Source of the DNA: Jatrophihabitans sp.
GTDB lineage: Bacteria > Actinomycetota > Actinomycetes > Mycobacteriales > Jatrophihabitantaceae
Length of the DNA: 64,000 bases
Direction: 5' to 3'
Assembly (NCBI GenBank): GCA_036399055.1
Contig: DASWNX010000040.1
Span: 1 to 64,000 of the forward strand
Below are positions 54,572 to 64,000 of the stretch, piece by piece (position 1 is the first letter of the stretch; each line of letters begins with the position of its first letter). The notes under the pieces were generated by a model, which worked only from the letters and a program-made list of their open reading frames with translations, was not told the origin of the DNA and did no database searches. The position numbers and the translations under genes are program-made.

Positions 54572-55180
54572 TCAGATCTCGTCGCCCAGCTCGACCCGGG
54601 GCAGCGGGCGTCGCCAGCTACGCCGGAAGTAGGCGCGGCTGCCGGCGTAGAAGCCCAGCGAGACCGCCGACTCCCTGCTCTGCAGGCCGCGGGCCACGGC
54701 CAGCTTGCGGATCTTGGAGCCGGTGTAGATCCACTCGGCCAGCAGCAGGCCGAACAGCCCCAGGGTCATGATCTGCAGCGAGGGGATCGCGTAGCCGACC
54801 AGCATCAGCGGGAACAGCAGCAGTAGGTAGTTCGAGGCCATCCGGTGAGAGTCGACGTAGTCCCGGGCCAGGGCGCGGACCGGGCCCTGGTCGCGGCGGG
54901 GCAGCACCCGCGGGTCGCCGGCCTTGACCGCCTCGCGGTACTCGCCGGGGGTCAGCTTCTTCTGGCCGGCGACCTTGGCCTTGCTGCCCTGCTGCTTCTG
55001 CCAGGCGGCGGCTTCCTTGCGGGTCTTGGGCGCCGGTGGCGGCGGGATGGAGTTCGTCCGGCGCTTGGGGGTCGGGCGTCCCTTGGGCGCGCGCGCCGAG
55101 GCGGGACCGGGTTCGGGCTCTGGCGTGGTCGAAGTTTCGACCGCGGTCTCGGCGGCGGCTTTGCGGCGGATCAGGTTCAC
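54572..55180 (-). CDS. DUF3043-family membrane protein
   Basis: 202 residues: a Pro/Lys-rich disordered N-terminus, then KLTPGEYREAVKAGDPRVLP and RRDQGPVRALARDYVDSHR, two membrane helices and a basic tail with SRAYFRRSWRRPLPRVELGD. This matches DUF3043, an actinobacterial family of unknown role. GTG 55180. It lies 64 bases downstream of nadA on the same strand. Confidence 0.88.
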   Translation of the reverse strand: MNLIRRKAAAETAVETSTTPEPEPGPASARAPKGRPTPKRRTNSIPPPPAPKTRKEAAAWQKQQGSKAKVAGQKKLTPGEYREAVKAGDPRVLPRRDQGPVRALARDYVDSHRMASNYLLLLFPLMLVGYAIPSLQIMTLGLFGLLLAEWIYTGSKIRKLAVARGLQSRESAVSLGFYAGSRAYFRRSWRRPLPRVELGDEI

Positions 55181-55244
55181 GGCGAGCTCTCTGTCGGGGC
55201 TGGTTCGGACGTGGTGGGGATCCGATGGGTCAGGTGGTGGCGGG

Positions 55245-56531
55245 TCAGATTGTGGCGGGGTCAGGCGCGGTGGCTGGTGGCAGCTCGGGCAGTGCCAGCA
55301 TCCGGTCCAGCGCGAGCCGGGCTTTGGCGGCCACCGTCGGCTCGACGGTGATCTGGTTGACCACCTCGCCGCGCACCAGCGACTCCAGGGTGCGCACCAG
55401 GTGCGGCAGGTCGATCCGGTTCATGGTGGCGCAGTAACAGACGGTGGACTCCAGGAAGGTGATCACCTTGTCCGGATGCGCCTCGGCCAGCCGGCGCACC
55501 AGGTTCAGCTCGGTGCCGATGGCCCATGCCGAACCGGCCGGCGCCGCCTCGATGGTCTTGATGATGTACTCGGTCGAACCGACCAGGTCGGCTGCGCTGA
55601 CCACCTCGTAGGTGCACTCGGGATGCACCAGCACCCGCACGCCGGGCACCCGCTCACGCACGTTGGCGACCTGCTCGGCGGTGAACCGGCCGTGCACCGA
55701 GCAGTGCCCGCGCCACAGGATCATCCGGGCCTGGCGCAGCTCCTCGACGGTGAGCCCGCCGTTGGGCTTGAAGGGGTTGTAGACCACGCAGTCATCCAGG
55801 CTCAGCCCCAGCTCGCGCACCGCGGTGTTGCGTCCCAGGTGCTGGTCGGGCAGGAAGAGCACCTTTCCTTGGCCGTCCTGATGCTGGTCGAAGGCCCAGC
55901 GCAACGCCCGCCGGGCGTTGGAGGAGGTGCAGACCAGGCCGCCGTGCTCGCCGGTGAAGGCTTTGATCGCGGCCGAGGAGTTCATGTAGGTGACCGGGAC
56001 GGTCTGCTCGGCGATGCCGGCGTCGCTCAGGGCGTCCCAGCAGTCGAGCACCTGGAAGTCGCGCGCCATGTCGGCCATCGAGCAGCCGGCGGCCAGGTCG
56101 GGCAGCAGCACCCGCTGGTTCTGGCCCGTGAGGATGTCGGCCGACTCGGCCATGAAGTGCACTCCGCAGAACACGATGTAGTCGGCCTCGGGCCGGGCTG
56201 CGGCGTCCCGAGCGAGCTTGAAGGAGTCACCTGTCACATCGGCGAACTGGATGACCTCGTCGCGCTGGTAGTGGTGGCCCAGGACGAAGACCTTCTCGCC
56301 CAGCGCCGCCTTGGCTGCCCTGGCCCGTTCGACGAGAGTCGGATCTGAGGCCGCGGGCAGCTCACCCGGGCAGTCCACCCCGCGCTCGGAGTCGGGATCG
56401 CTGCCCTGGCCGAGCAGCAGCAGGGCCCGCGCCGAGGAGCCGGCCGGGCCAGTGAGAACGTCGGTAACGTGTGTTGAACCGCCCGCACCGACTGCTGCGT
56501 ATGCATTCTTGTACCCATCAACGCTGGTCAC
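55245..56531 (-). CDS. nadA: Quinolinate synthase
   Basis: About 428 residues. Condenses iminoaspartate and dihydroxyacetone phosphate to quinolinate with a [4Fe-4S] cluster. Cluster Cys are seen in VFCGVHFMAES, LVHPECTYEVV and ESTVCYCATMN; substrate motifs are LGHHYQRDEV and HLGRNTA. The GTG at 56531 (MTSVDGYKNAYAA) is my choice; ATG starts at 56567 or further upstream are in frame, and none has a clear ribosome binding site. nadB and nadC are not in the window. Confidence 0.95.
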   Translation of the reverse strand: MTSVDGYKNAYAAVGAGGSTHVTDVLTGPAGSSARALLLLGQGSDPDSERGVDCPGELPAASDPTLVERARAAKAALGEKVFVLGHHYQRDEVIQFADVTGDSFKLARDAAARPEADYIVFCGVHFMAESADILTGQNQRVLLPDLAAGCSMADMARDFQVLDCWDALSDAGIAEQTVPVTYMNSSAAIKAFTGEHGGLVCTSSNARRALRWAFDQHQDGQGKVLFLPDQHLGRNTAVRELGLSLDDCVVYNPFKPNGGLTVEELRQARMILWRGHCSVHGRFTAEQVANVRERVPGVRVLVHPECTYEVVSAADLVGSTEYIIKTIEAAPAGSAWAIGTELNLVRRLAEAHPDKVITFLESTVCYCATMNRIDLPHLVRTLESLVRGEVVNQITVEPTVAAKARLALDRMLALPELPPATAPDPATI

Positions 56532-56677
56532 AGCTGACAGTCTGCCTGCTGAGCGCCGATCCGTCGGCATGAGGATCAGCACAGGCGGGGCGTGGCAGCT
56601 GGTCCGGCCGGGCTCGGGCAACGGCGTCGAACCTGTCGCCGGCCGCGCCAGGCCGCCAACCCGAAGGCAGGGACGAG

Positions 56678-57694
56678 ATGCGCAAAGCTCGAACGCGGCT
56701 GGCCGACGAGCCGGCCGCCCGCCCCGAACCAGCTGTCCGCGACCCCCGCCGAATCAGGGCCAACGGTTGGCCGGTGCTGCCGTTACGGCTCTTTCTGGCC
56801 GCCCTGTTCTGCTTCGCCGGCTACGCCAAGCTCACCTATCCCGACTTCTTCGAGCCGGACTCGCGCAACGGCTTCAAGTCCACGGTGGACGCGGCCAGCG
56901 AGGGCGACTCCCCGCTGGCCGGCATGCTCGGCCCGTTGGTCGACCATCCGTCGCTGTTCGGCCATATCACCGCCTATGCCGAGATCGCCATCGGGCTGGG
57001 TCTGCTGGTCGGCCTGTTGACCCGGTTCGCGGCGTTGGGCGGCATGATCCTGACGACCCTGATCCTGCTGAGCATCGACTGGAACGGCGTCAAGGAGTAC
57101 ACCGGCTCCAGCGGCTGGTTCACCGCCGTCGACCTGGCGGTCGCAGCCGCGCTGTCGATCTTCCTGCTGGGCGGCCCGGGGCCCCTGGCCCTGGACAACC
57201 TGTTCATCCGAGCCCGCGAGCGGCAACGGGCCCGCGACGACGACGAGCCGGGTTTCCGGGATTCCGACCTCGATGAGTCCCGTCGCCGGCTGCAGGGCGA
57301 GCCGGCGCCGGCTCACGACGCGGCGGGCGCCACCGCGCAGCTGCCGGTGGCCGGCGGCGCCTACCGTGGCGGCGCCGATCGCGACGACCACGACCACCCC
57401 GATCGCGAGCGTGAGCGCCTGGAGCGCGAGCGCTCGGACCGGGAGCGCTCGGACCGGGAGCGCTCGGACCGGGAGCGGGACCACCCCGATCGCGGCGCGA
57501 GCAGCTACCGCCCCGAGGACCGCGGCGGCGCCGGCTACCGCCCGGCGGATCGCGGCGAGGCCGGCTACCGCGCCGGAGGGCAGGACGAGGAGTACCGCGA
57601 CGACCCCGAGCCCGACTCCTTGTGGACCGAGGGCCGGCGCGGTGCGGACCAGCCCCGACGCGACGCCGAGACTCCCGGTCAGACCGATCGCTAG
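56678..57694 (+). CDS. DoxX-family membrane protein with long charged repeat tail
   Basis: 338 residues. The DoxX part (about 30-180) has four membrane helices: LRLFLAALFCFAGYAKL, AEIAIGLGLLVGLLTR, MILTTLILLSIDW and LAVAAALSIFLLGG. The remaining 150 residues are highly charged, with repeats such as ERSDRERSDRERSDRERD and RPEDRGGAGYRPADRGEAGY, expected to be disordered in the cytosol. DoxX proteins are linked to thiol/redox partners in some bacteria; the role of the tail is unknown. ATG 56678. Confidence 0.85.
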   Translation: MRKARTRLADEPAARPEPAVRDPRRIRANGWPVLPLRLFLAALFCFAGYAKLTYPDFFEPDSRNGFKSTVDAASEGDSPLAGMLGPLVDHPSLFGHITAYAEIAIGLGLLVGLLTRFAALGGMILTTLILLSIDWNGVKEYTGSSGWFTAVDLAVAAALSIFLLGGPGPLALDNLFIRARERQRARDDDEPGFRDSDLDESRRRLQGEPAPAHDAAGATAQLPVAGGAYRGGADRDDHDHPDRERERLERERSDRERSDRERSDRERDHPDRGASSYRPEDRGGAGYRPADRGEAGYRAGGQDEEYRDDPEPDSLWTEGRRGADQPRRDAETPGQTDR

Positions 57695-57849
57695 CTTCGC
57701 CACGCCGGCCGGCTCGCGGTATCATGAGATATCCGGCGGACCGCGCCGTACTATCGCACTAGCTGCCTGCGCGTGAGCTTGGCCTGGGCAGCACGTACTG
57801 CTGAGACGACTGCTGAGCCTCGCGCTCACAGCAACTGTTTGGGGACCAC

Positions 57850-58239
57850 ATGACTGCCACTGAGATTTCTATCACCACTGCGGACACCGCCGTCGGGGCT
57901 CCCGTCGTGCTGTCGGAGGCTGCGGCTCTGAAGGTCCGCGAATTGCTGGACGGCGAAGGCCGCGACGACCTGCGCCTGCGCGTCGCCGTGCAGCCCGGCG
58001 GTTGCGCCGGCATGCAGTACCAGCTCTTCTTCGACGAGCGCTCCCTCGACGGCGACGTCGCCATCGACCAGCCCATCCAGGGCGCGGGCACGGTTCCGCT
58101 GGTGGTCGACCGGGCGAGCGTGCCGCTGCTCGCCGGCGCCACCATCACCTACACCGACACCATCGAGAAGCAGGGTTTCGAGATCGACAACCCGAACGCC
58201 GGCGGCGGTTGCGCCTGCGGTAACTCCTTCTGCGGCTAG
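57850..58239 (+). CDS. erpA: A-type iron-sulfur carrier (HesB/IscA/ErpA family)
   Basis: 129 residues. The three ligand Cys are at 52 (QPGGCAGMQY), 121 and 123 (GGCACGNSF), with an extra Cys 128. The family delivers Fe-S clusters to apo-proteins; NadA and LipA nearby are plausible clients. The choice of ErpA over IscA is by family naming only. ATG 57850 has GGGGA upstream; the 150-base leader contains TACTAT as a possible -10 and long inverted repeats (GTGAGC with GCTCAC). A terminator hairpin follows. Confidence 0.92.
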   Translation: MTATEISITTADTAVGAPVVLSEAAALKVRELLDGEGRDDLRLRVAVQPGGCAGMQYQLFFDERSLDGDVAIDQPIQGAGTVPLVVDRASVPLLAGATITYTDTIEKQGFEIDNPNAGGGCACGNSFCG

Positions 58240-58260
58240 TCTTCACTCCACAACAACTCC

Positions 58261-58313
58261 GGACGGGCGTCCTTCGCACTCGCTGCACCCAGCAAGTGCC
58301 CGGGACGCCCGTT
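58261..58313 (+). terminator. Long hairpin between the Fe-S carrier and adoK genes
   Basis: GACGGGCGTCC (58262-58272) pairs with GGGACGCCCGTT (58302-58313). An inner stem (GCACT/AGTGC and GCTG/CAGC) fills the loop. TTCTT follows. It probably ends the carrier transcript, though the next start is only 13 bases away. Confidence 0.75.
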
Positions 58314-58322
58314 CTTCGCTGA

Positions 58323-59312
<990 letters not shown>

Positions 59313-59340
59313 GGGCTCCCCGGCCCTGGCAGCGCCTGGG

Positions 59341-61539
59341 TCAGTGGCTGCCCTGTGAGACTGCCCGATCCAGCGACGTCGCAGACAACGCGTCTGTCAA
59401 CAATGCGACCAGCGCCTCGTGCTGCACGTCGGCCGATGACCACACCTGCTCATCGGAGCCGTCCAGCGCTCTGGCGGCGAGTCCCGCCTTGCTGTCGATC
59501 AACTCAGCGATCCTGCTGTCGATCGTCTGCGCGGCGATGATGCGCCAGGCGGTGACGGGTTCGGTCTGACCGATCCGGTGGCTGCGGTCGATGGCCTGAG
59601 TCTGCTCGGCGTCGGTCCAGGACAGCTCGGCCAGCACGATGTTGGAGGCGACCTGCAGATTGAGGCCCACCCCGGCCGCCGTCAGGGAGCACACCGCGAT
59701 GGCGACCTCCGGGTCGTTGACGAAGGCGTCGATGTTCTTCTGCCGTGACACCGGCGTCTGGTCGCCTCGGATCGAGGCGTAGCGGATGCCCTGCCTGGCG
59801 AAGACCTCCTCCGCGACGTCCATGACGTCTATGTGCTTGGCGAAGAAGACCACTTTGCCGGCGCTGCGCGCGAGCTGCGCGGCGTAGTCGGCGGCGAGGC
59901 CGGCCTTGGCCTGGCCGATGCGTCGCATCATGCTGAACACGTTCTCGCCGGTCTTGGTCGTGCTCGCGTCCTTCTGCTCCCACGTCGCCACCTTGCGCAC
60001 GAGGTCGTGGTCGATGCCACCGGTGTCGAGACCGGACCGGCGGTTGGCCAGCGCGGTCTCGTACCGCGCCACCATGCGGCGAGCGAGCTCGCGCTCGGCC
60101 GCCCGGATCGAACGGCCGGCCTTCTCGTCGAGCTCGACGGGCAGGTCAGCGGTGCGCCGGGCGGGGATGTCGGCAGCCACATCGACTTTGCGGCGACGGA
60201 CGATGCCGAGGTCGATCACGCACTTGCGGGCGGCGGTGTGAAACCCGGGGTCCGCGGGGGTCAGGCCGGTCTTCTCGAGAGCGTCCATCAGCTCGGCGCG
60301 CGGCTCGGCCTCGTCGATCCAGCCGAGGAACTGCCAGATGGCTCGGAAGTCCTCGATGTCGTTGATCAGCGGGGTGCCGGTGAGGGCCATCAGCAAGGGA
60401 CGCGGCGTGCGGGACTGGATGCGCTTGGAGAGGTCCAGGACGTGTTTCGAGCGTTGTGAGGTCTTGTTCTTGATGAAGTGCGCCTCATCGACGACCATGC
60501 CGCGGAACCCGAACTCGCCGAACCATCCCACGTGACGGTCGAGCACCTCGTAGTTGACTACGACGATGTGGGCGAAGCCGTCGACGGTGTCACCGTTGCC
60601 GTGCACCACGGTGGCCGAGCGTTTCGGTGTCCACAGGCCGACCTCGCGCACCCAGTTGGTCTTGACGACGCTCGGCACGACCACCAGCAGCGGGTAGGCG
60701 TTCGCCGCCTCCGCGGCGAGCAGCGCCTGAGCCGTCTTGCCCAGGCCTGGCTCGTCGGCCAGCAGGAAGGTCCGGTGGCCGGCGGCGGCGGCGGCGACCA
60801 GCTGCGCCTGGTGGGGCATCAGCTTCCGGTCGCGCGGCACGCGCAGCGGGCGCGGCTCCGGCAGGGCCATGCACGCCGGGGCTCCGCCGTCAGCGCGTTC
60901 AAAGGCGTTGAGGAGCGGGTTGAGCAGCTCCCAGCCGGCCAAGCGGCGTGAACCGACAGTGCTCGGCCGGGCGGAGGAGAAGTCGGGGGCCAGGAACGGG
61001 TTGGCCAACTGCCGAGAGACGACCGACTGGGGCACGACCCGGCGCTCGGCGCCGGCCGGAGCGGCCACGGACTCTGTCGGCGGGGCCTGCTCGGGCGCCG
61101 GTTCCAGGCCCACCGCCCGCAGCATGTCCCGCTTGAGCGACCTGGCCGCGTCGGAGACGACGGCATCCTCCGCCAGGAGCGCGAGCAGCCCGGGATCGCG
61201 TACGGCAGTCTTCGCCAGGATCGTGGCGATCCCGTCCAGGCGCTTGAGCTGCTCGGCCCGGTGAGCTTGGCTGCTGGTGCGGTCCTGCCGGACCCGGGCG
61301 TTCTCCTCGCGCAGAAGCAGTGCCACGACCTGGAACTTCGTGCGGACCTGGGGCGTCACGCGCCGACGCTCGACAGTCGCTTCCACCTCACGGACGGCGC
61401 GGGCCAGCACCGAGATGACGTCCTCAGGGGCGGAGGCGGGGGCGCGTCGCTGCTTGCGCGAAGCGGTCCGGCGACCGCCCTGGGCGTTTGTCGTGTCGGC
61501 GGTGGCGCCGCCCGCCTGACGCCGGCCCTGTCGAGCCAC
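59341..61539 (-). CDS. SNF2-family DEAD/DEAH helicase-like ATPase
   Basis: 732 residues. Residues 1-200 are a helical, basic N-terminal extension. The Swi2/Snf2 motor follows: Q/I region LMPHQAQLVAAAAAG, Walker A ADEPGLGKTAQ (Lys about 268), DEAH box MVVDEAHFIKN, TGTP, motif V ALTAAGVGLNLQ-like, and motif VI QAIDRSHRIGQ. Such proteins remodel DNA-protein complexes; bacterial ones are poorly characterised. GTG 61539 has GAGGAGGAG. A stable hairpin stands just upstream in its leader. Confidence 0.92.
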   Translation of the reverse strand: MARQGRRQAGGATADTTNAQGGRRTASRKQRRAPASAPEDVISVLARAVREVEATVERRRVTPQVRTKFQVVALLLREENARVRQDRTSSQAHRAEQLKRLDGIATILAKTAVRDPGLLALLAEDAVVSDAARSLKRDMLRAVGLEPAPEQAPPTESVAAPAGAERRVVPQSVVSRQLANPFLAPDFSSARPSTVGSRRLAGWELLNPLLNAFERADGGAPACMALPEPRPLRVPRDRKLMPHQAQLVAAAAAGHRTFLLADEPGLGKTAQALLAAEAANAYPLLVVVPSVVKTNWVREVGLWTPKRSATVVHGNGDTVDGFAHIVVVNYEVLDRHVGWFGEFGFRGMVVDEAHFIKNKTSQRSKHVLDLSKRIQSRTPRPLLMALTGTPLINDIEDFRAIWQFLGWIDEAEPRAELMDALEKTGLTPADPGFHTAARKCVIDLGIVRRRKVDVAADIPARRTADLPVELDEKAGRSIRAAERELARRMVARYETALANRRSGLDTGGIDHDLVRKVATWEQKDASTTKTGENVFSMMRRIGQAKAGLAADYAAQLARSAGKVVFFAKHIDVMDVAEEVFARQGIRYASIRGDQTPVSRQKNIDAFVNDPEVAIAVCSLTAAGVGLNLQVASNIVLAELSWTDAEQTQAIDRSHRIGQTEPVTAWRIIAAQTIDSRIAELIDSKAGLAARALDGSDEQVWSSADVQHEALVALLTDALSATSLDRAVSQGSH

Positions 61540-61555
61540 AGACTCCTCCTCTAAA

Positions 61556-61577
61556 CGCCCGGCACGGTGGCCGGGCG
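61556..61577 (-). promoter_or_regulatory. Hairpin in the SNF2 gene leader, possible attenuator
   Basis: CGCCCGGC (61556-61563) pairs with GCCGGGCG (61570-61577). In the direction of transcription the hairpin is followed by TTTAG and then the GAGGAGGAG ribosome binding site, so it could stop transcription or shape translation start. Confidence 0.45.
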
Positions 61578-61958
61578 AGTGGTCCGCCCGTACTCCCCGC
61601 GGTCGGACGATGATGTCTGCGCCAGGAGAGCCGGATGGCTGCTCCGAGACGCCGCTGCCTCACCGGATTCCGCGAGATCGACATCGCGGGACCGGACGGG
61701 CCACCCCTGCGGGCGCCCTGACCCGCCGGTTTACGGGCGGGCCCGACAACCCTGGAAGGAGGTCATCGCGAACCGAGCAGCGTCCCTCTTCAGGGACGGT
61801 GCAAAGCCATACTAGCGCCGTTCAAGCTGCCCCGTGTTGCGGCGCGAACGGGTTTGAACGGCGGGACGCGCGTGTCAGCAGAGGAACGCCGCGTCAACGC
61901 GGCTGACCTGCACGCGGAATCGGCGATAGGGCACGGCGACGTTGCGCGCCGATGATCA

Positions 61959-61974
61959 CTCAAGCGTGCTTGAG
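61959..61974 (-). terminator. Hairpin after the PemK-like gene
   Basis: CTCAAGCGTGCTTGAG is a perfect inverted repeat with 7-base arms, 2 bases past the stop codon. No T-run follows. Probable terminator. Confidence 0.5.
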
Positions 61975-61976
61975 CG

Positions 61977-62471
61977 CTAGTCGCGTCCCAGCGCGGTGAA
62001 GGCCCGGCTGACCTGCTCGAACACCGGTCGGCTCAAGGCCGCGCCCTCGCGCCGCACGGACTCGGGCCGCAGCCGCAGCACCCGGTCCAGGCGCACCTCG
62101 CTGGGCCGGTTCTGGGAGTCCCAGCCACCCGCGCCGACGTCGAGCCAGTGCCTGCCGTGCCGGGCCTCGGCCGCGTGATCGCGATCGTGGTCCTTGCTGG
62201 TGAGCATCAGGCCGAGGAGATAGCCAGAATCCCTGCCGATGATCAGCACCGGGCGGTCCTTGCCCCGGTTGTGGTCCTCCTCGTAGGGCACCCAGGCCCA
62301 CACCACCTCACCCGGATCGGCCAGGCCGTCCGGATGCGGGTCATAGCTCGGTGTCACCGCGCCGGGAAAGTCACCGGGATAGCCACCCAGGCCGGCCCGG
62401 CCCAGCGCCGCCCCGCTGGCAGCCAGCCGCTGATCTTCCTGCCGGCTACGCCGCAGCCAGCGAAAGACCAT
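61977..62471 (-). CDS. PemK/MazF-like protein, stand-alone
   Basis: 164 residues. After a variable 50-residue N-terminus comes a CcdB/PemK-like core: GEVVWAWVPYEEDHNRGKDR, PVLIIGRDSGYLLGLMLTS, and a terminal LDRVLRLRPESV. The G-x-V-W-x-x-x-P/F pattern and RPVLII are MazF-like, but no antitoxin gene adjoins, so it may not be a toxin. The start GTG/ATG at 62471 abuts the asnB stop, so it is probably translated with asnB. Confidence 0.78.
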   Translation of the reverse strand: MVFRWLRRSRQEDQRLAASGAALGRAGLGGYPGDFPGAVTPSYDPHPDGLADPGEVVWAWVPYEEDHNRGKDRPVLIIGRDSGYLLGLMLTSKDHDRDHAAEARHGRHWLDVGAGGWDSQNRPSEVRLDRVLRLRPESVRREGAALSRPVFEQVSRAFTALGRD

Positions 62472-64000
62472 CAGATCGCCACCGGGTACACCGGCTGCGG
62501 GATCTCCGGGCGGATCCGGCCCTCGACGAAGATGCCGTGCCAGATCATGAAGACCAGCAGCGTCCAGATCTTGCGGGAGTAGTCGTGCGGGCCGTCGCGG
62601 TGGGCCTCCAACAGCTTCAGCGCCGCCTGGGTGTCGATCAGGTGGCCGGTGCCGGCCGAGCTGATGATCTCGCGGGCCCAGTCATACATCTCATTGCGCA
62701 GCCACGGCCGGGTCGGCACCGGAAACCCCAGCTTGGGCCGGTTCAGCACGTGCGCCGGGACGATGTCGGCCAGCGCCCGCCGCAGCGCGTACTTGGTGGT
62801 CTCGGGGGTGATCTTCTGCTCCACCGGAATCGCCGAGGCCACCCGGAACACCTCGGTGTCCAGGAACGGCACCCGCAGCTCCAGGGAGTTGGCCATCGTC
62901 ATCTTGTCGGCCTTGACCAGGATGTCACCGCGCAGCCAGGTGAACAGGTCGATGTACTGCATCCGGGTGGAGTCGTCCAGGTGCGTGGTGGCCGCGTAGT
63001 GGGGCGCGGTGACGTCGGTGTAGTTGACCTGGGGGGAGTAGGTCCGCAGCAGGTCCTGCATCTCATCGGGCCGGAAGATCCGGGCGTTGCCGTAGTAGCG
63101 CTCCTCGATGCCGATCGAGGCCCGGCGCAGCAGGTCCTTGCCGCGCATCCCCTCCGGCAGCCGGGTCGACAGCAGGCCGAGCAGCCGCTTAACGGGGTCG
63201 GGGGCGGCGGTGAGGCGCCGCAGCGAGATCGGCTCGCGGTAGATGGTGTAGCCGCCGAACAGCTCGTCGGCGCCCTCGCCGGACAGCACCACCTTGACGT
63301 GCTTGCGGGCCTCGCGGGCGATGAAGTACAGCGGCACCAGCGCCGGATCGGCCACCGGGTCGTCGAGGTACCAGACGATCAGCGGCAGGGTGTCCATCAT
63401 CTCCTGGGCGGTGACCACCTTGGTGATGTGCTCGACCCCGATCGCGGCGGCCGACTCAGCGGCCACGTCGATCTCGGAGAAGCCGGACCGCTCGAAGCCG
63501 GTGGTGAAGGTGAGCAGCTTGGGGTTGTGCTCGCGGGCCAGCGCGGCGATCGCGGTGGAGTCGATGCCGCCGGACAGGAACGAGCCCACCGTGAAGTCCG
63601 AGCGCAGGTGCTTGGCGACCGAGTCACGCAGCGCGTCGGCGATCTCGCGGTAGAGCTTGTCCGGCTCGGGAACCGGGCGGATGGGGAAGTCCGGCGTGAA
63701 GTACCGCTTGGTCTCGATCGTCCCGCCGGGACGCAGCGTGAAGCTGGTGCCCGAGTCGATCCGGGTGATCCGGCGGTGCATGGAGGCGGGCTCGGGGACG
63801 TACTGCAGCGTCAGGTAGTGCTGCAGCGCCTCGGTGTCGACCTGCTCGGCCACCTCGTCGGGGGCGACCGACAGCAGCGCCTTCTTCTCGGAGGCGAAGA
63901 ACGAGCCCCGCTCGTCGGTGTAGGTGTAGAGCGGCTTGATGCCGAACCAGTCGCGGGCGCCGAACACCACCCGCTCGTGGCTGTCCCAGATCAGGAAGGA
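62471..64000 (-). CDS. asnB: Asparagine synthase (glutamine-hydrolysing), 5' end outside window
   Basis: 510 codons are visible including the stop; the N-terminal glutaminase part is mostly cut off (FGARDWFGIKPLYTY remains). The synthetase half has the PPi-loop SFLSGGIDSTAIAALA, VVLSGEGADELFGGY and the aspartate/ATP-site block RYYGNARIF, followed by KADKMTMANSLELRVPFLD. It makes asparagine from aspartate, glutamine and ATP. In mycobacteria asnB is the neighbour of cbhK, which supports the family assignment. Confidence 0.95.
   Translation of the reverse strand, partial: SFLIWDSHERVVFGARDWFGIKPLYTYTDERGSFFASEKKALLSVAPDEVAEQVDTEALQHYLTLQYVPEPASMHRRITRIDSGTSFTLRPGGTIETKRYFTPDFPIRPVPEPDKLYREIADALRDSVAKHLRSDFTVGSFLSGGIDSTAIAALAREHNPKLLTFTTGFERSGFSEIDVAAESAAAIGVEHITKVVTAQEMMDTLPLIVWYLDDPVADPALVPLYFIAREARKHVKVVLSGEGADELFGGYTIYREPISLRRLTAAPDPVKRLLGLLSTRLPEGMRGKDLLRRASIGIEERYYGNARIFRPDEMQDLLRTYSPQVNYTDVTAPHYAATTHLDDSTRMQYIDLFTWLRGDILVKADKMTMANSLELRVPFLDTEVFRVASAIPVEQKITPETTKYALRRALADIVPAHVLNRPKLGFPVPTRPWLRNEMYDWAREIISSAGTGHLIDTQAALKLLEAHRDGPHDYSRKIWTLLVFMIWHGIFVEGRIRPEIPQPVYPVAI

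Larger units (their letters stand above)
61540..61976. other. Gap with leader hairpin, no gene recognised
   Basis: About 437 bases between the SNF2 gene and the PemK-like gene, both on the minus strand. It holds the leader hairpin described separately, other GC-rich inverted repeats near 61720-61740 and 61890-61905, and short ORFs of low quality on the plus strand. The SNF2 promoter must lie here. Confidence 0.4.

Overview
The window is a high-GC chromosomal segment from an actinobacterium. It carries GlnE and adenylylatable type I GlnA, actinobacterial DUF3043 and DUF4191 proteins, a mycobacterial-type adenosine kinase (AdoK/CbhK), many GTG/TTG starts, probable leaderless promoters and an actinobacterial ydaO-type c-di-AMP riboswitch. 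Recalled gene order around Mycobacterium tuberculosis Rv2201-Rv2221c (asnB, cbhK, iscA-like, cobT/cobS, gcvT, pepB, dlaT, TIGR01777 protein, lipB, lipA, DUF4191, RDD, glnA1, glnE) matches the backbone here, so the locus is the conserved nitrogen/lipoate/cobalamin neighbourhood. The genus cannot be fixed from the sequence; a Frankia/Jatrophihabitans-type lineage is a guess.

Layout. 1-4.9 kb: end of a family 2 glycosyltransferase, a class I glutamine amidotransferase and glnE. 4.9-32.8 kb: about 28 kb of accessory DNA between glnE and glnA, whose 3' ends face each other and which are neighbours in M. tuberculosis. It holds a PAP2 enzyme, two APH-type kinases, selO, a Clp_N regulator-like gene, an RHH/MazF module with a frameshifted toxin, a VOC protein, an HTH protein facing a membrane protein with a degenerate GGDEF domain, an APC permease, a c-di-AMP riboswitch with a secreted GH26-like protein, an MMPL/ABC/ABC/MMPL cluster with a divergent BldC-like regulator, a DUF6544 protein, an MBL-fold enzyme, a ZIP transporter and a lower-GC group of unknown genes with a stand-alone receiver. 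32.8-64 kb: the conserved backbone: glnA, RDD, DUF4191, lipA/lipB, an MMPL protein, a Ser/Thr kinase, TIGR01777 epimerase, sucB/dlaT, lpd, pepA, gcvT, cobU-cobT-cobS, aldo/keto reductase, DUF3043, nadA, DoxX, erpA-like, adoK, a SNF2 helicase, a lone PemK-like protein and asnB (cut by the window end).

How the genes work together. GlnE would adenylylate GlnA (site motif DLYELPPDE, about Tyr402). LipB and LipA would lipoylate the E2 protein SucB/DlaT, which pairs with Lpd; GcvT belongs to another lipoate-dependent complex. CobU, CobT and CobS form an overlapping operon for late cobalamin assembly. NadA, LipA and the IscA/ErpA-type carrier form an Fe-S theme.

Most unusual observation: segments of the accessory region are bordered by short, diverged copies of the 3' ends of neighbouring genes (APH at 10.33 kb, VOC at 13.72 kb, DUF6544 at 18.62 kb, glnA at 29.41 and probably 29.52 kb). 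No integrase or transposase is visible. This looks like repeated acquisition of DNA at gene 3' ends by an unidentified route, or a series of duplications and deletions. Other leads are twin palindromes over a likely leaderless clp_N promoter, a riboswitch whose 3' strand can pair with the ribosome binding site of a secreted hydrolase-like gene, and a small ORF with a strong ribosome binding site upstream of the degenerate GGDEF gene. All of this is by reading alone; no searches were run.
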